A stretch of DNA of 44,498 nt from CF-72 sp051006215. Its GTDB lineage: Bacteria; Chloroflexota; UBA6077; CF-72. The translations under genes and the position numbers were made by a program. Within the stretch, counting starts at the first letter, position 1; each line of letters begins with the position of its first letter. Below are positions 8,102 to 17,692 of this stretch, piece by piece. The DNA lies in the NCBI GenBank assembly GCA_051006215.1, contig JBPCIO010000237.1, positions 1 to 44,498 on the forward strand. The letters are read 5' to 3'. The notes under the pieces were generated by a model, which was not told where the DNA came from, searched no databases, and saw only the letters and a program-made list of their open reading frames with translations.

Positions 8102-10072
8102 GTGGCTCACAGCCAACCTGGTTCCGGGGTACCGTCGCGGTTTGTGCCAGCCCCGTATGTCGATGAAGGGAATGCCTGCGGTCCGTTTGAGGTCGCCAAC
8201 CTGCCATACGAGCCCTTGCTGCAGCTCGACGAGATTCAGGGCAACGTTTTGGGCGGATTCAACAAGGATCACCAGACGCTCATCTATGTGAGGCTGGAGA
8301 ATGAGCTGGAGCCGTTCCGGGCGTGGCTCCGGGGCGCCATTCAGACAATCGCCACAGCTCAGGAGGTCGTGCAGTTCAACCGCCTGTTCAAGGCAATGCT
8401 CACACGGCGGAGTGGTCAGCCTGAGCCGTCGCCCCCGCTGCAGGTCACGTGGATCAACATCAGCTTCTCCCACCATGCGCTTAGGCGATTGAGCCGCGGC
8501 ACCTTGGGCGACCTTCAGGAGCGGGACTTCGACGATCCCGCTTTCCGGGCGGGGATGGCCGAACGGGCCGTTGATGTCCTGGGTGACCCGGCCGACAGAC
8601 GCAGCGCGGGCAATCCCGCCAACTGGGAGTTCGGCGGCCGGAATGAGGTGGACCTGCTGGTCATCGTGGCCAGCGACAGTCGCGCGGCAATGCGTGCCGA
8701 GGTCCACCGGCTACGTGGCGAACTGACAACCGTCGCCGCGGTCCTGGGTATGGACGAAGGCGAGAACGGGCCTCAGCAACGAGATCATTTTGGGTTTCGG
8801 GAGGGGATCTCCCAACCCGGTGTGCGCGGGGTGTGCTCGCCCTGGCCTGACGATTTCCTTACGCCCCGCCTGAATCCACACGACGTGGATGAAGGGTTGC
8901 CCGGGCAAAAGCTTGTCTGGCCCGGAGAGTTCGTCCTTGGCTATCCCGATGAGCTGCAAGCAGCGCTGTACCTGTCTGGTAAACTCGCACCCCAAGCTGA
9001 TATTCCTCCCGTTCCGCCCGAGGTTGGACCGGACTGGGCACTCAACGGCTCCTTTCTGGCCTTTCGGCGCCTGCGCCAGGACGTCGCGTCGTTCGACGAG
9101 CAGATCGCGACAGAGTCGGAGCGCCTCCAGATCGCACCTGAGGCTCTCAAAGCGCGGCTGCTCGGTCGCTGGCCGAACGGCGCTCCACTTGGCGCCGAAT
9201 TGCGGGAACCTGACGAAGCCACGGGCGCGGACTCCTGTAGGAACAATTCGTTCGGCTTCCGAAATCGTGTCGCCCAAGAGGTCTGCCCCGCCGACGCACA
9301 TATTCGGAAGGCATACCCGCGCGACGATGTTCCGAACGAGCAGCGCCTGCACCGAATCCTGCGCCGCGGAATTTCGTACACACGGCCGCCGGACGGGGCT
9401 GCCGGCGACGCTGAGCGCGGCTTGCTGTTCCTGGCCTATCAGGCGTCACTCGATCGACAGTTCGAGTACATCACACGGCGGATGGAAAACGGGGATTTGC
9501 TCGCTAGCCAGAATCAGGTGGGTGTCCACTACCTGCCTTTACCGGGTGGCGAGACGATGGAGATCAGATGGCCCAAACCATTTGTCGTCCCCACCGGTGG
9601 CGGTTACTTTTTCACTCCCTCGATCTGGGCGCTCACCAAGCTGGCCGATCCCGGTGGGTCGTGGACTCCAAAGACCACTGCCGCCATGTTGCACGACCGA
9701 GTGAAGTTCGCCTACTACGCGCTGGGTCGATTCATCTATGAGCAAGCACCGTACGCGACCGGACCGGATCTCATTTTATCAGCCGACTTCTATCACACAG
9801 CAAAAGGTGGTGAGCTGGAGATCAAATCCGATGGACTGGCGCAGGACTTCGGGATCCACCCCCTCGACAATAAGCCGCAGCAACTGTTCAAGCGGTCCTC
9901 CAACCAGTTAGCGGACACGGACCAATTTGACTGTCTGTGGTGGTATTTTCGGGGTGCGGTGCAACGGGTCACCAAAGCGATCCGCATTCCGTATCGCTAC
10001 CGCCGAGGCGGGCAGCTGAACGAAGTGGAATCCGCGCTGTTGATCGGGTTTTCCGGCCCGGGCAGCGAGTGA
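8102..10072 (+). CDS. Dyp-type (dye-decolourising) haem peroxidase family protein
   Basis: Predicted haem peroxidase of the DyP superfamily, 656 aa, oxidising organic substrates with H2O2. GTG start with AAGGAGA eight bases upstream. Family signs: the N-terminal IQGNVLGGF segment (about residues 47-55), the GxxDG-type haem motif present as GFREG (231-235), and a C-terminal ADAHIRK segment with His400 as likely proximal haem ligand, followed by RRGISY and a GLLFLAYQAS segment. The catalytic Asp of the classic motif is Glu234 here, so activity may be altered. It is longer than most DyPs; the last 100 or so residues are an extension I cannot assign. No signal peptide is visible, so it is probably cytoplasmic. 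It ends three bases from the convergent cyclase gene. Some DyPs are encapsulin cargo, but no encapsulin is seen here. A link to the injection system is unproven. Confidence 0.88.
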   Translation: MAHSQPGSGVPSRFVPAPYVDEGNACGPFEVANLPYEPLLQLDEIQGNVLGGFNKDHQTLIYVRLENELEPFRAWLRGAIQTIATAQEVVQFNRLFKAMLTRRSGQPEPSPPLQVTWINISFSHHALRRLSRGTLGDLQERDFDDPAFRAGMAERAVDVLGDPADRRSAGNPANWEFGGRNEVDLLVIVASDSRAAMRAEVHRLRGELTTVAAVLGMDEGENGPQQRDHFGFREGISQPGVRGVCSPWPDDFLTPRLNPHDVDEGLPGQKLVWPGEFVLGYPDELQAALYLSGKLAPQADIPPVPPEVGPDWALNGSFLAFRRLRQDVASFDEQIATESERLQIAPEALKARLLGRWPNGAPLGAELREPDEATGADSCRNNSFGFRNRVAQEVCPADAHIRKAYPRDDVPNEQRLHRILRRGISYTRPPDGAAGDAERGLLFLAYQASLDRQFEYITRRMENGDLLASQNQVGVHYLPLPGGETMEIRWPKPFVVPTGGGYFFTPSIWALTKLADPGGSWTPKTTAAMLHDRVKFAYYALGRFIYEQAPYATGPDLILSADFYHTAKGGELEIKSDGLAQDFGIHPLDNKPQQLFKRSSNQLADTDQFDCLWWYFRGAVQRVTKAIRIPYRYRRGGQLNEVESALLIGFSGPGSE

Positions 10073-10075
10073 GCC

Positions 10076-13000
10076 CTAGTGGGCGAGCACTGCCGCCTCC
10101 GACCGCGTCGGCCGCGCACCGACCTGGACAAAAAGCGCCCGGGCCTGGGTGAACAACTCGTCAGCCTGGGCGCGCTGATCCACTGAGTGACTCAAGGCCT
10201 CAGCCCAGGACTCGAGGATTCGCCCGCGTGCGTACGGCGCGCGGGCGGTCTCCGCGGCCCGCAGCGCTCGCTCGTAGTACGGCGCGGCGGAGCTGACGTC
10301 GGCCACCCCGATCGCCTCAGCCCGAGCCAGCGAAGCCAGACACAGCAGGACGGGCGCGCCCAATCGCTCGGCGCCGAGCATGGCCTGAGTCGCATGCGCC
10401 TCTGCATCAGCCGGGCGGCCCAGGCGCGCTGCAACACTGGCCGCAAAGGCATGGATCTCCACGGCCGTGGAGATCGTTATCCCACTCGACAGCGCACGGT
10501 TCGCCAGGTCCAGGGCCAGGTAGAGATCGCCCTGGTCCGCCGCGAGCTCGGCGGCGGCAAACAGCGCTGGACCGTACTCGATACTCTCGGGGATGCGTTC
10601 TGCCGTGTCGCGAGCCTGCCGGATGTGCTCGATTGCTTCGGAGTCGCCAACCTGGCGAAGCAGTCGACCTAGATGGCGGTGCGCCGTGATGGTGTGCGGA
10701 CCGAGCTCGGCCTTGTCTGACACGTCGACGGCCCGCTGATAGTGCTCGCGGGCTTGACGCCAGTCACCCGTTTGTTCGTAGACGTGTCCGCGTCCAACCA
10801 ACGATTTGACCATTCCCTGGATATAGCCAATCTGCACATGGACCGCTAGCGCTGAGGCGAACTGCACCGCCGCCTCGTCCCAATCCGCATTCGAATCACA
10901 CACCCGACCAAGCAGCTCATGGCAGTTGGCTTCCCGCCGATCCTGCGTCTCGGACGCGAGACTGCCGGCGTACGCAGCGTACCCCCTGGCCTGCACCGCA
11001 TCACCCTCCGCCATGCACACGTTACCCAGAAGCTGAAGGGCATTCATGGCCCGTGCCTCACGGGCGAGCTTGCGGAAGAGCGCGATTGCTTCGTCGAGGT
11101 GACAACGTGCGGAATCGAAGTCACCCGACTCGAGGCAGAGCATCCCCAGGTTTTCATGGGTTATCGCCACACCGAGACGATGGGACGATTGCTCTGCCGC
11201 CAGCAGCGCACGGACATAGTGATCCGCCGCGAGTTGCCGCGCCCCCTGACCCATAAAGCCCCAACCAAGCACTGTATGGGCCCGATAAAGCAAGTCGGGC
11301 CGACCCGCCAACTCGGCCCGGCGGACCATCTGTTCGCCAATCTCGAGTACGGCCGTATTGTGGCCCGGAAGAAAGTGCAGAAGTGCTTTGACGTACTCGA
11401 GTTGAACGTACGCAGCGACGGCATCCGGATGCTCAGGCGTGTGGAGTTCGCCAAGTCCGGCCTCGACTTCCGCCAGCGCACCGACCGTGTCACCGACATG
11501 GTGGCGGGCGGCAGCGATCGCCTCGCGCGCATGTGCGCGCTGGACGGGCGCAGTACAAGCAGCGAGGACCTGCGTGAACGTCGCGGTGCAATCAGCCCAC
11601 ATGGCCAGATGTCGCTGGGCCAGACCACGCCCCTCGAGCGCCTCGATTCGTGTCTCGACGTCACCGACATCGCGGTCCTGAGCCAGCACGTCACACGCCC
11701 GCTCGAAATGATTGAGGGCTTCGTAGTCGAAAGACAGTCGCGCCGCGGCACGGGCGGCCTCCATGCTGTATTTGACGGCACGAGCGCGCATTTCAGGAGC
11801 TGGGCCGGCCAATCCAAAGTGATAGGACAACTGGGCCGCCCGAATGCCCGCGTCGGCGCCGGCAGCGCCTTGGATCACTTCGGCTGCCCGGCGGTGCAGC
11901 TGCATCCGCCGCGGCAGACTCAGCCCCCAGTACACCGTTTCCCTCAGCAGCGCGTGGCCAAACGCGTATCCCGTGGGGGTTTCCTTGAGCAGCTGAGCCG
12001 TCAGTCCTTCGTCAAGTGCATCGATGAGGTCGGAGTCACGTTCGGCTCCGAAGGCTGCCAACAACGTGCCGTGTTCGACCGATTGACCAAGCACCGCGGC
12101 CATGGCCAACGTTTGCCTGCAGCCTTCGCTCAGCCGATCCAGGCGCTCCTGGATGACCTCCCGCGCGATTGGGGGTACGAGACCGGTGGTATCGGCGACC
12201 GGGCGCCAGATACCGCCGCGCAAGTCGATGCGCTGTTGCTCGCGCAGGGCCAGGACGAATTGCTCCACGAAGAAGGGAATACCTTCGGTGGTAGCGTAGA
12301 CCCGGTCGTTGAGGTCCTCATTCGTGGGTCCGCCGAGGATACTCTCGGCGACGCGCACCGTATCCACACGATTCAACGCCCCTAGCTCGATGTGGTGGGC
12401 GCCCTCGCGCTCCAGCAGGCTGACCAGTTGGGCCAGCCGCTGGCCGGGGCGGACCTCATCCCGGCGGTAGGTCCCGATGAGCATTACCGGCAGGCGTCGC
12501 GTCTGAACCACCAGGAACTGAATCAGGTCCAGGGTTGCGGCATCCGCGACATGCAGGTCCTCAAAACAGAGCAGTACGGGCGACCTGGCGGCAAGGTAAC
12601 GCAGAGCGGCATGCAAGGTACCGAACAAATGCGCCTGGTCGCCCACGGGCTGGCCCCCCGGCCGTTCTGGTAGACCAAGGTGTAGCCGAAGCTCTGGTAC
12701 GAACTCGGCCAGGTCGGCAATCGTGCTTCCGAGCTCGGCACGCACCACGTCGGCCGGGAAGGACAGCACATAGTCCACCAATCCATCCCGAAATGGTCGC
12801 AACGGGACCACCGCTCCGGATTCGTAGCACCCGCCGGCCAGGCACGCGAACCCTGCATCGCGCGCGCGGAGCACGATCGCTCCCAGCAGGGCGCTTTTGC
12901 CAGTGCCCGCGGCGGCATCGACGAACGCAACCTGGCCGTGGCTCTGACCCCGCGCGAGGATGTCGTCGAAGATTGCCAGCTCAGCATCACGGCCCACCAG

Positions 13001-13711
13001 GCGGCCGGGCGTCGGGAATGGATAGGCAGGCAGGAATGGGGTTCGACCAAGCTCGGACGGGCTGCTCATCAGCGGCGGAAAACCACCTGGGAGCTCGGGA
13101 TGGTTGAGCTGGAAAACACGCTCGGGCTCATTCAGGCCTCGCAGGCGATACTCGCCGATATTTTCGAGCGTAGCCATCACCGGCAAATTTCCCTGGACCA
13201 GTCTGGTGGTGAGGTCCGAAACGAGAACCTGACCGCCATGAGCCAGGCCGCGCAGTCGCGCACAGCGGTTCACGTCGCTGCCGTAGTAGTCGCCGGCGCG
13301 ATACTCAGCTTTGCCCGTGTGCAATGCCATCCGAACTCGGAGCGGCGTCGAGGTCGGCCATGGCTCCTGCTGGAAGGAGCGTTGTATCTCGAGAGCCGCT
13401 GTGACGGCATCGGAGGCGCGGTCGAACACCGCGAAGCGACTGTCTCCCTCGCCTCGTGGACGGACGATGACTCCTCCTCCGTGCTCCACACTATGCTCGA
13501 TCAGCACGTCGTGTCGAGCCAGAGCGCGCGTCATCGCGTCCACGCCTTGCTCCCACAGCTGAACACTGTCCTGCACGTCGGTCAGCAGAAAGGTGATCGC
13601 CGTTCCGCCCAGCGAGCGTTTTCTGGATTCGGACCTGCCCGCGCCACGTGTGGTGGTGCGACTGCGCTTACGCGGGGAGGGGTGGCTCATCCTGACGGCC
13701 GACCGGAACAC
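10076..13711 (-). CDS. Class III adenylate/guanylate cyclase - AAA ATPase - TPR protein
   Basis: Large cytoplasmic signalling protein (up to 1211 aa). A class III cyclase catalytic domain (about 36-205) has metal-site Asp45 in FLLTDVQDS, a GEGDSRFAVF segment (87-96) and a GDYYGSDVNRCARL segment (140-153). A VGRDAEL start then leads into an AAA_16/STAND-type ATPase with Walker A AAAGTGKSALL (266-276) and Walker B-like LLCFEDLHVAD. The C-terminal half is rich in Ala/Leu helices with a TPR pattern. This architecture is common in Chloroflexota, Actinomycetota and rhizobia, and often the cyclase module is regulatory or inactive. The start is uncertain: GTG at 13711 or ATG at 13690, neither with a good ribosome-binding site. 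The first 35 residues are very basic. It converges with the peroxidase and diverges from the hydrolase gene at 13760. It may be a transcription or signalling regulator of the region. Confidence 0.88.
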   Translation of the reverse strand: MFRSAVRMSHPSPRKRSRTTTRGAGRSESRKRSLGGTAITFLLTDVQDSVQLWEQGVDAMTRALARHDVLIEHSVEHGGGVIVRPRGEGDSRFAVFDRASDAVTAALEIQRSFQQEPWPTSTPLRVRMALHTGKAEYRAGDYYGSDVNRCARLRGLAHGGQVLVSDLTTRLVQGNLPVMATLENIGEYRLRGLNEPERVFQLNHPELPGGFPPLMSSPSELGRTPFLPAYPFPTPGRLVGRDAELAIFDDILARGQSHGQVAFVDAAAGTGKSALLGAIVLRARDAGFACLAGGCYESGAVVPLRPFRDGLVDYVLSFPADVVRAELGSTIADLAEFVPELRLHLGLPERPGGQPVGDQAHLFGTLHAALRYLAARSPVLLCFEDLHVADAATLDLIQFLVVQTRRLPVMLIGTYRRDEVRPGQRLAQLVSLLEREGAHHIELGALNRVDTVRVAESILGGPTNEDLNDRVYATTEGIPFFVEQFVLALREQQRIDLRGGIWRPVADTTGLVPPIAREVIQERLDRLSEGCRQTLAMAAVLGQSVEHGTLLAAFGAERDSDLIDALDEGLTAQLLKETPTGYAFGHALLRETVYWGLSLPRRMQLHRRAAEVIQGAAGADAGIRAAQLSYHFGLAGPAPEMRARAVKYSMEAARAAARLSFDYEALNHFERACDVLAQDRDVGDVETRIEALEGRGLAQRHLAMWADCTATFTQVLAACTAPVQRAHAREAIAAARHHVGDTVGALAEVEAGLGELHTPEHPDAVAAYVQLEYVKALLHFLPGHNTAVLEIGEQMVRRAELAGRPDLLYRAHTVLGWGFMGQGARQLAADHYVRALLAAEQSSHRLGVAITHENLGMLCLESGDFDSARCHLDEAIALFRKLAREARAMNALQLLGNVCMAEGDAVQARGYAAYAGSLASETQDRREANCHELLGRVCDSNADWDEAAVQFASALAVHVQIGYIQGMVKSLVGRGHVYEQTGDWRQAREHYQRAVDVSDKAELGPHTITAHRHLGRLLRQVGDSEAIEHIRQARDTAERIPESIEYGPALFAAAELAADQGDLYLALDLANRALSSGITISTAVEIHAFAASVAARLGRPADAEAHATQAMLGAERLGAPVLLCLASLARAEAIGVADVSSAAPYYERALRAAETARAPYARGRILESWAEALSHSVDQRAQADELFTQARALFVQVGARPTRSEAAVLAH

Positions 13712-13759
13712 TGCGGTACGTAGCGCGCGGTCCGCGGCTCGTCACCTTCCGGAGCTTGG

Positions 13760-16237
13760 ATGATAGCCGCGGCACTCGCCGTTGTCACGGCGCCTGGCGT
13801 GGCCGGAGTGCTCCTAGAGCACGACTTCCCGCCGAATATTGCCCCTGAGCGACAAGCACCACTCCTCTCTACGGAGTCGATCAGCTATACGGCGGGCGAA
13901 AATGAGGCGATTGATGGTGACCTGATCCGAACGGATCAACTGGTGCGCACTGCAGGTGCCGCCAATCACATCGGCGCACGTGCAGTGTCGGCCGACGGCG
14001 TTCAAGAATTCGAGGAGTTCCAGGTCCGTTCCAACCCAGGTGGTACTGCGGGACGTTTCGGCCTCTCTCGGCGGGCTGGCCCTGGTTGCCCGCGGTGTAA
14101 GAGGTACGCCACGACGCGGATCATTACGGCAGGTAGTGAAAGTGACCTGGTGGTTGGTGAGCGCACGCCGCCACCCGAAGTGATTGTCATGTGGACGCAG
14201 GTGTCGGTCAGGCAGACGCGCGCTTGGGCGGTGATTCCTGTGATCGGCCGGTGTTCAGGGCCTGGTGAAGTACGGCTGATGCCGGGGTCAACTCCTCCCG
14301 TGGGGTGGGGGCATGGTGTGCCAGGTGGGGGTGGCGCCAGGCCGCTGCTCCCGCATGCGCCACCGCCCGCGCAGCTTGCGGCCCCCCCAGCCTCACCCGT
14401 CGCAGCCACGCCCCCCCACCCGGCACCGACCCCAGCTCCACCGGTGGCCCAGCCAGCACACGCCACGCCACCACTCCCCGCCCCGACCCCAGCTCGAACC
14501 GTCGCGGAACCAGCGCGCGCCATGCGGCCTCTCCCCGCCGCCCCCCCAGCTCGAACCGTCGCGGAACCAGCGCCCGCCACGCGGCCTCTCCCGGCCCCTC
14601 CCTCAGCGCCGCTTCCCTTGCCCCCGCTCCCACCCCAAGCTCCGTCCCCGGCCCAAGCAGCACACACCACGCCACCACTCGTCGCCCCGCCCCCAGGCAC
14701 AACCGCGGCGGAACCAACGCGCGCCAGGCGGCCTCTCCCCGCCCCGCCATCTAGGCCCGCTCCAGCCGCGCCCGTGGCGCCGCGGCAAGGCGCCGAGAGC
14801 GTCCCCGAGGCGCCACCCAGGCCCGAGATCGACAACACTTCGGACGGGCCTGCGCCCGCGAGTGAGATCGACACCGTTTCGGACGCGCCGGGGCCCGCGA
14901 GTGAGATCGACACCGTTTCGTACGCGGCGGATACTGCTGAGGTCGAAGGTGCCGCCGAGCCGATGCCCGATGCCGAAGACGCGGGCGTGCCAGAGGTGGC
15001 TATGGTAGAGGCGGGAGTTGAGGGCCGGGTTGGTGGCCCGCAGTCGGGTGCGCCAGACGCTGCCGAGATGGCGGTCGGCGCCGAAAAGGGTGTTGCGCAG
15101 GCGGGACCGAAACAGCCGAGTACCCCCGCTGACCTCCGTTTTCGATTCCAGGCTCCGCAAGACCCACCAGTCGAGCCCGTGCTGTCTTCAGGTACACCCT
15201 TCCGCGCAGGCCCGCGCGCGGCCAGCTCAGAACCCGTGTACGCGACAGCCTTTCTTCCTGCCAGCCTTCCGAGGAGCGCCGAACTGAGTCTGCCCTCCAC
15301 CACCAACGAGGTCCGCGAGTTCATTCGTCACGCGGCGCTCGACCGCGGCATCGATCCGGACGTAGCCGTGCGCGTCGCCCTCTCGGAAGGCGGCCTAACC
15401 CCGGTCACCTGGGCTGGCGACCACGCGTCGAGTTTTGGCCCGTACCAACTGCACTACGGTGGCATTGCGCCCGGCGCAAACGCGGTGCCCGGCCTGGGCG
15501 ATGCGTTCACCGCCGAGACAGGCCTGCGGGCCAACGAGACGCGCACGTGGCGCCAACAGGTGGAGTGGACGCTTGACCACGCGGTACGCTCGGGTTGGAC
15601 ACCCTGGCACGGTGCCGCGGCGGCCGGAATCAACGCATTCGATGGGCTGTCCGGCACACGCAACCTGGCGGTCCAACCCGCGGGCGTACGCCGTCACGTC
15701 GACGTGCCCGATCAATTCGCGGCGCAGCTCTCCGCTCCCGAGGCATACGCCGCATGTGGACCGGTGGCCGCCGTGGCGGTCGCGCGTTGGCTCGGCCGCA
15801 ACCCGACCGTGGTCGAGGCACTCGAGACAGCCAAGCGCACCGGGTGGACGGTGAAAGGCGGCATGAACGGCATTTCCAATGAAAAGCGGCTGCTCGACGC
15901 GATGCGTATTTCTGCCCACCTCGACACCACCGTTGACTGGCGCCACGTCCAGCAGGATGCGTCGAGCGGTAACCCGGTGATCGTGAGCACACCTCAACAC
16001 TATTGGGTGATTGACGACTTCGATCCCAACAGCGGCAAGTACCACGTCGGACAGAGTGGACTGGTGTACCGAGGCGGTGGAGACTGGATGTCGGCGGCTC
16101 AGATTCAGCAGCTGGGCGGCGCGCCGAACGGCGCACTCTTTGTGGATAACCCACTCGTAGCGCGGCCCAGTGTTGCGGCCACGCCGCCCGTAGCCGATGT
16201 GACTCTCGATCGCTGGTGGGAGGCCGAGCATGCTTAG
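13760..16237 (+). CDS. Predicted peptidoglycan hydrolase with C39-like protease domain (candidate eCIS effector)
   Basis: Two enzymatic domains sit at the C-terminus of this 825-residue frame. A lysozyme/transglycosylase-like helical domain starts near residue 517 (EVREFIRHAALDRGID) with Glu543 in LSEGG as candidate catalytic acid and a SFGPYQLHYGG segment. A papain-like C39-type domain follows, with Cys666 in AACGPVAAV, His747 in PQHYWVIDDFDP and nearby Asp. Residues about 190-335 are extremely Pro/Ala-rich with imperfect repeats, then come acidic EIDTVSDA repeats: a long flexible linker. ATG 13760 has GGAG five bases upstream, but the first 170 residues look poorly protein-like, so starts at 14189 or 14279 remain possible. 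It overlaps the FHA gene by 8 bases. Cell-wall cleavage plus proteolysis suits an injected effector or a factor for particle release. No signal peptide is clear. Confidence 0.75.
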   Translation: MIAAALAVVTAPGVAGVLLEHDFPPNIAPERQAPLLSTESISYTAGENEAIDGDLIRTDQLVRTAGAANHIGARAVSADGVQEFEEFQVRSNPGGTAGRFGLSRRAGPGCPRCKRYATTRIITAGSESDLVVGERTPPPEVIVMWTQVSVRQTRAWAVIPVIGRCSGPGEVRLMPGSTPPVGWGHGVPGGGGARPLLPHAPPPAQLAAPPASPVAATPPHPAPTPAPPVAQPAHATPPLPAPTPARTVAEPARAMRPLPAAPPARTVAEPAPATRPLPAPPSAPLPLPPLPPQAPSPAQAAHTTPPLVAPPPGTTAAEPTRARRPLPAPPSRPAPAAPVAPRQGAESVPEAPPRPEIDNTSDGPAPASEIDTVSDAPGPASEIDTVSYAADTAEVEGAAEPMPDAEDAGVPEVAMVEAGVEGRVGGPQSGAPDAAEMAVGAEKGVAQAGPKQPSTPADLRFRFQAPQDPPVEPVLSSGTPFRAGPRAASSEPVYATAFLPASLPRSAELSLPSTTNEVREFIRHAALDRGIDPDVAVRVALSEGGLTPVTWAGDHASSFGPYQLHYGGIAPGANAVPGLGDAFTAETGLRANETRTWRQQVEWTLDHAVRSGWTPWHGAAAAGINAFDGLSGTRNLAVQPAGVRRHVDVPDQFAAQLSAPEAYAACGPVAAVAVARWLGRNPTVVEALETAKRTGWTVKGGMNGISNEKRLLDAMRISAHLDTTVDWRHVQQDASSGNPVIVSTPQHYWVIDDFDPNSGKYHVGQSGLVYRGGGDWMSAAQIQQLGGAPNGALFVDNPLVARPSVAATPPVADVTLDRWWEAEHA

Positions 16238-17198
16238 CCAGCCGGGGTCACTCGACAAGCCCAACGCGACCTGCAGCCGGTGTAAGACTCCGCGCGGATC
16301 CGCGGACGCGGTATGTCGACGGTGCGGGCAGAACCTGGCCCAAGCTGAGCCTGCGCCGGCAGGTCCCGTGCTGCTCCTGCGTCAGCTTCGACCGCGCACT
16401 TCAGACCAGGTCTGGCAAGTTTCCGACGTGGCCACGGAAATTGGACGGGTGGGCGCCACCATCACCCTGCCCGACCAGTCTGTTTCGCGGCGCCACGCGC
16501 GCATCGCTCCCAGAGGCTGCGGGTTCGTCCTCGACGATCTTGGAAGTGCCAATGGCACCTTCGTCAATGGTCGCCAGATCACGACGGAAGCGGCTATTGC
16601 CGACGGCGACGAGCTCGAGTTCGGCGACGTGGTGCTCGTCGCGGAAGTGCGTCCGCCGCCAGTGGCCCCAACGCCGGTCGCGTCCGCGACGATCCTGGAC
16701 GGGTCCGGGCCGGCGCGAACGAGCCTGCCACTCCGCATTGATCCCGCAATCGAGCTGACCATCTCCGAGGAGTCGGGCGGCGCGCCGAAGCCCAGGGCGA
16801 TTTCGCCTTCGCCGCGGCCGTCCCACGTGGCGCAGGAGGAGGTCCGCCCATCGGCCCGGGTGCAGCCGATCGTCGTCGAAGCGGCCGCCCGATCGTCTGC
16901 GCCGTCTCATCCCGCGCGTGGACTGATTGACCTTATCCAGGCCGCGGGCGATATCACTGCCGGGCTCCGCGACGTCGAGCCATCACTCCAGGGCGCGCTA
17001 CAGTCCTTCGAGAACTGCGGCGGTCGGGCCGCGGTCCAGGCCGTCATCGCCCAGGTTGAACGCTTCGAAGCGAACCCACGCGATGCCGCCGAGCTTCAGG
17101 CGCTGACTGCCTGGCTGCCGACAGTACGGCGGTTGCTGGAAGCTGAGCTGGCGCTCGCCACTGTTCTGGCGGCGCGTGGGTCAAATGCGCACGACTAG
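16230..17198 (+). CDS. Zinc-ribbon and FHA domain protein (322 aa)
   Basis: Predicted cytoplasmic phosphothreonine-binding adaptor. Cys15, Cys18, Cys29 and Cys32 (CSRCK, CRRCG) form a zinc ribbon. The FHA domain follows at about 47-140 with the family signatures GR (72-73), SVSRRHARI (84-92) and SANGTFVNG (106-114). A Pro/Ser-rich linker leads to a helical C-terminal region (about 225-318) of unknown role, rich in Ala/Leu/Glu and possibly a dimerisation or partner-binding module. The ATG overlaps the end of the hydrolase gene by 8 bases, so both are probably one transcript. Its 3' end overlaps that of the convergent FHA gene by 18 bases. The kinase at 854-7210 is the obvious source of its phospho-ligand, but the partner is not known. 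Confidence 0.88.
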   Translation: MLSQPGSLDKPNATCSRCKTPRGSADAVCRRCGQNLAQAEPAPAGPVLLLRQLRPRTSDQVWQVSDVATEIGRVGATITLPDQSVSRRHARIAPRGCGFVLDDLGSANGTFVNGRQITTEAAIADGDELEFGDVVLVAEVRPPPVAPTPVASATILDGSGPARTSLPLRIDPAIELTISEESGGAPKPRAISPSPRPSHVAQEEVRPSARVQPIVVEAAARSSAPSHPARGLIDLIQAAGDITAGLRDVEPSLQGALQSFENCGGRAAVQAVIAQVERFEANPRDAAELQALTAWLPTVRRLLEAELALATVLAARGSNAHD

Positions 17199-17669
17199 CT
17201 GCAGGCGGACGCCGCCTATGTCAACCAGGTCGCCGGATCGCACCGCAGCGGTCGTCCCCGTCGCCACAACGACCCGGTCACGCCCGATGACGACCAGCAG
17301 ATTGCTGCCCAGCTGGGTAACACGCCACTCGCCGTCACGAAGTTCAATTGTGGCGTGGCGTCGGTGGACGGAGCCGCTACCAGGAAGCCGGCTCAGGTCG
17401 ATGTCCGGAGCTGCAACTCCTGGGGCACTTCGGCCGATCGACGTGGGACCCGCCGGGTGCAGCTTGAACGCGACCGGTCGCCCGTCAGCCCACCCGCACA
17501 GCATCGCCAGCGCGTTATCCGAGGGCTCAAGGCGGATCCCGCCACACTCGTCACAGATCTCCGCGTCGGCCGGCAGAAGCGTCGCGCAACGCGGGTCGGC
17601 GCACACCCGGCTACCGTCTGCGAAAACTGCTGGGTGGACCGGGAATTCAGTCACTGCTCGCTCACCCAT
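17181..17669 (-). CDS. Zinc-ribbon and FHA domain protein (162 aa)
   Basis: A compact second protein of the same design: Cys23, Cys28, Cys39 and Cys42 form a zinc ribbon, and the C-terminal half (about 68-162) is an FHA-like fold with SIGR (77-80) and SVHRRHATIEL (100-110). The SxNG loop is degenerate (GSNLLVVIG), so phosphopeptide binding may be weakened. It is on the minus strand. The ATG at 17669 lies only 23 bases from the divergent ATPase start, so at least one of the two genes must take its promoter from inside its neighbour. A GTG at about 17654 is an alternative start. Its relation to the eCIS is inferred from location only. Confidence 0.82.
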   Translation of the reverse strand: MGERAVTEFPVHPAVFADGSRVCADPRCATLLPADAEICDECGGIRLEPSDNALAMLCGWADGRPVAFKLHPAGPTSIGRSAPGVAAPDIDLSRLPGSGSVHRRHATIELRDGEWRVTQLGSNLLVVIGRDRVVVATGTTAAVRSGDLVDIGGVRLQLVVRI

Positions 17670-17692
17670 GGACTCGGCAGGCTAGCGCACGC

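Noticed and set aside
10919..12385. 488-residue plus-strand frame opposite the cyclase-AAA-TPR gene
   Set aside because: It is the complement of a clear TPR/ATPase coding region and its translation matches no family.
14300..14760. Repeats in the Pro-rich segment as a CRISPR or mobile element
   Set aside because: The repeats are in-frame, imperfect, codon-spaced coding repeats without constant repeat/spacer sizes.
14002..15324. 440-residue minus-strand frame opposite the Pro-rich hydrolase
   Set aside because: Gly/Ala-rich complement of a Pro-rich repeat region; no ribosome-binding site and no domain, while the plus strand encodes recognisable enzymes in the continuing frame.
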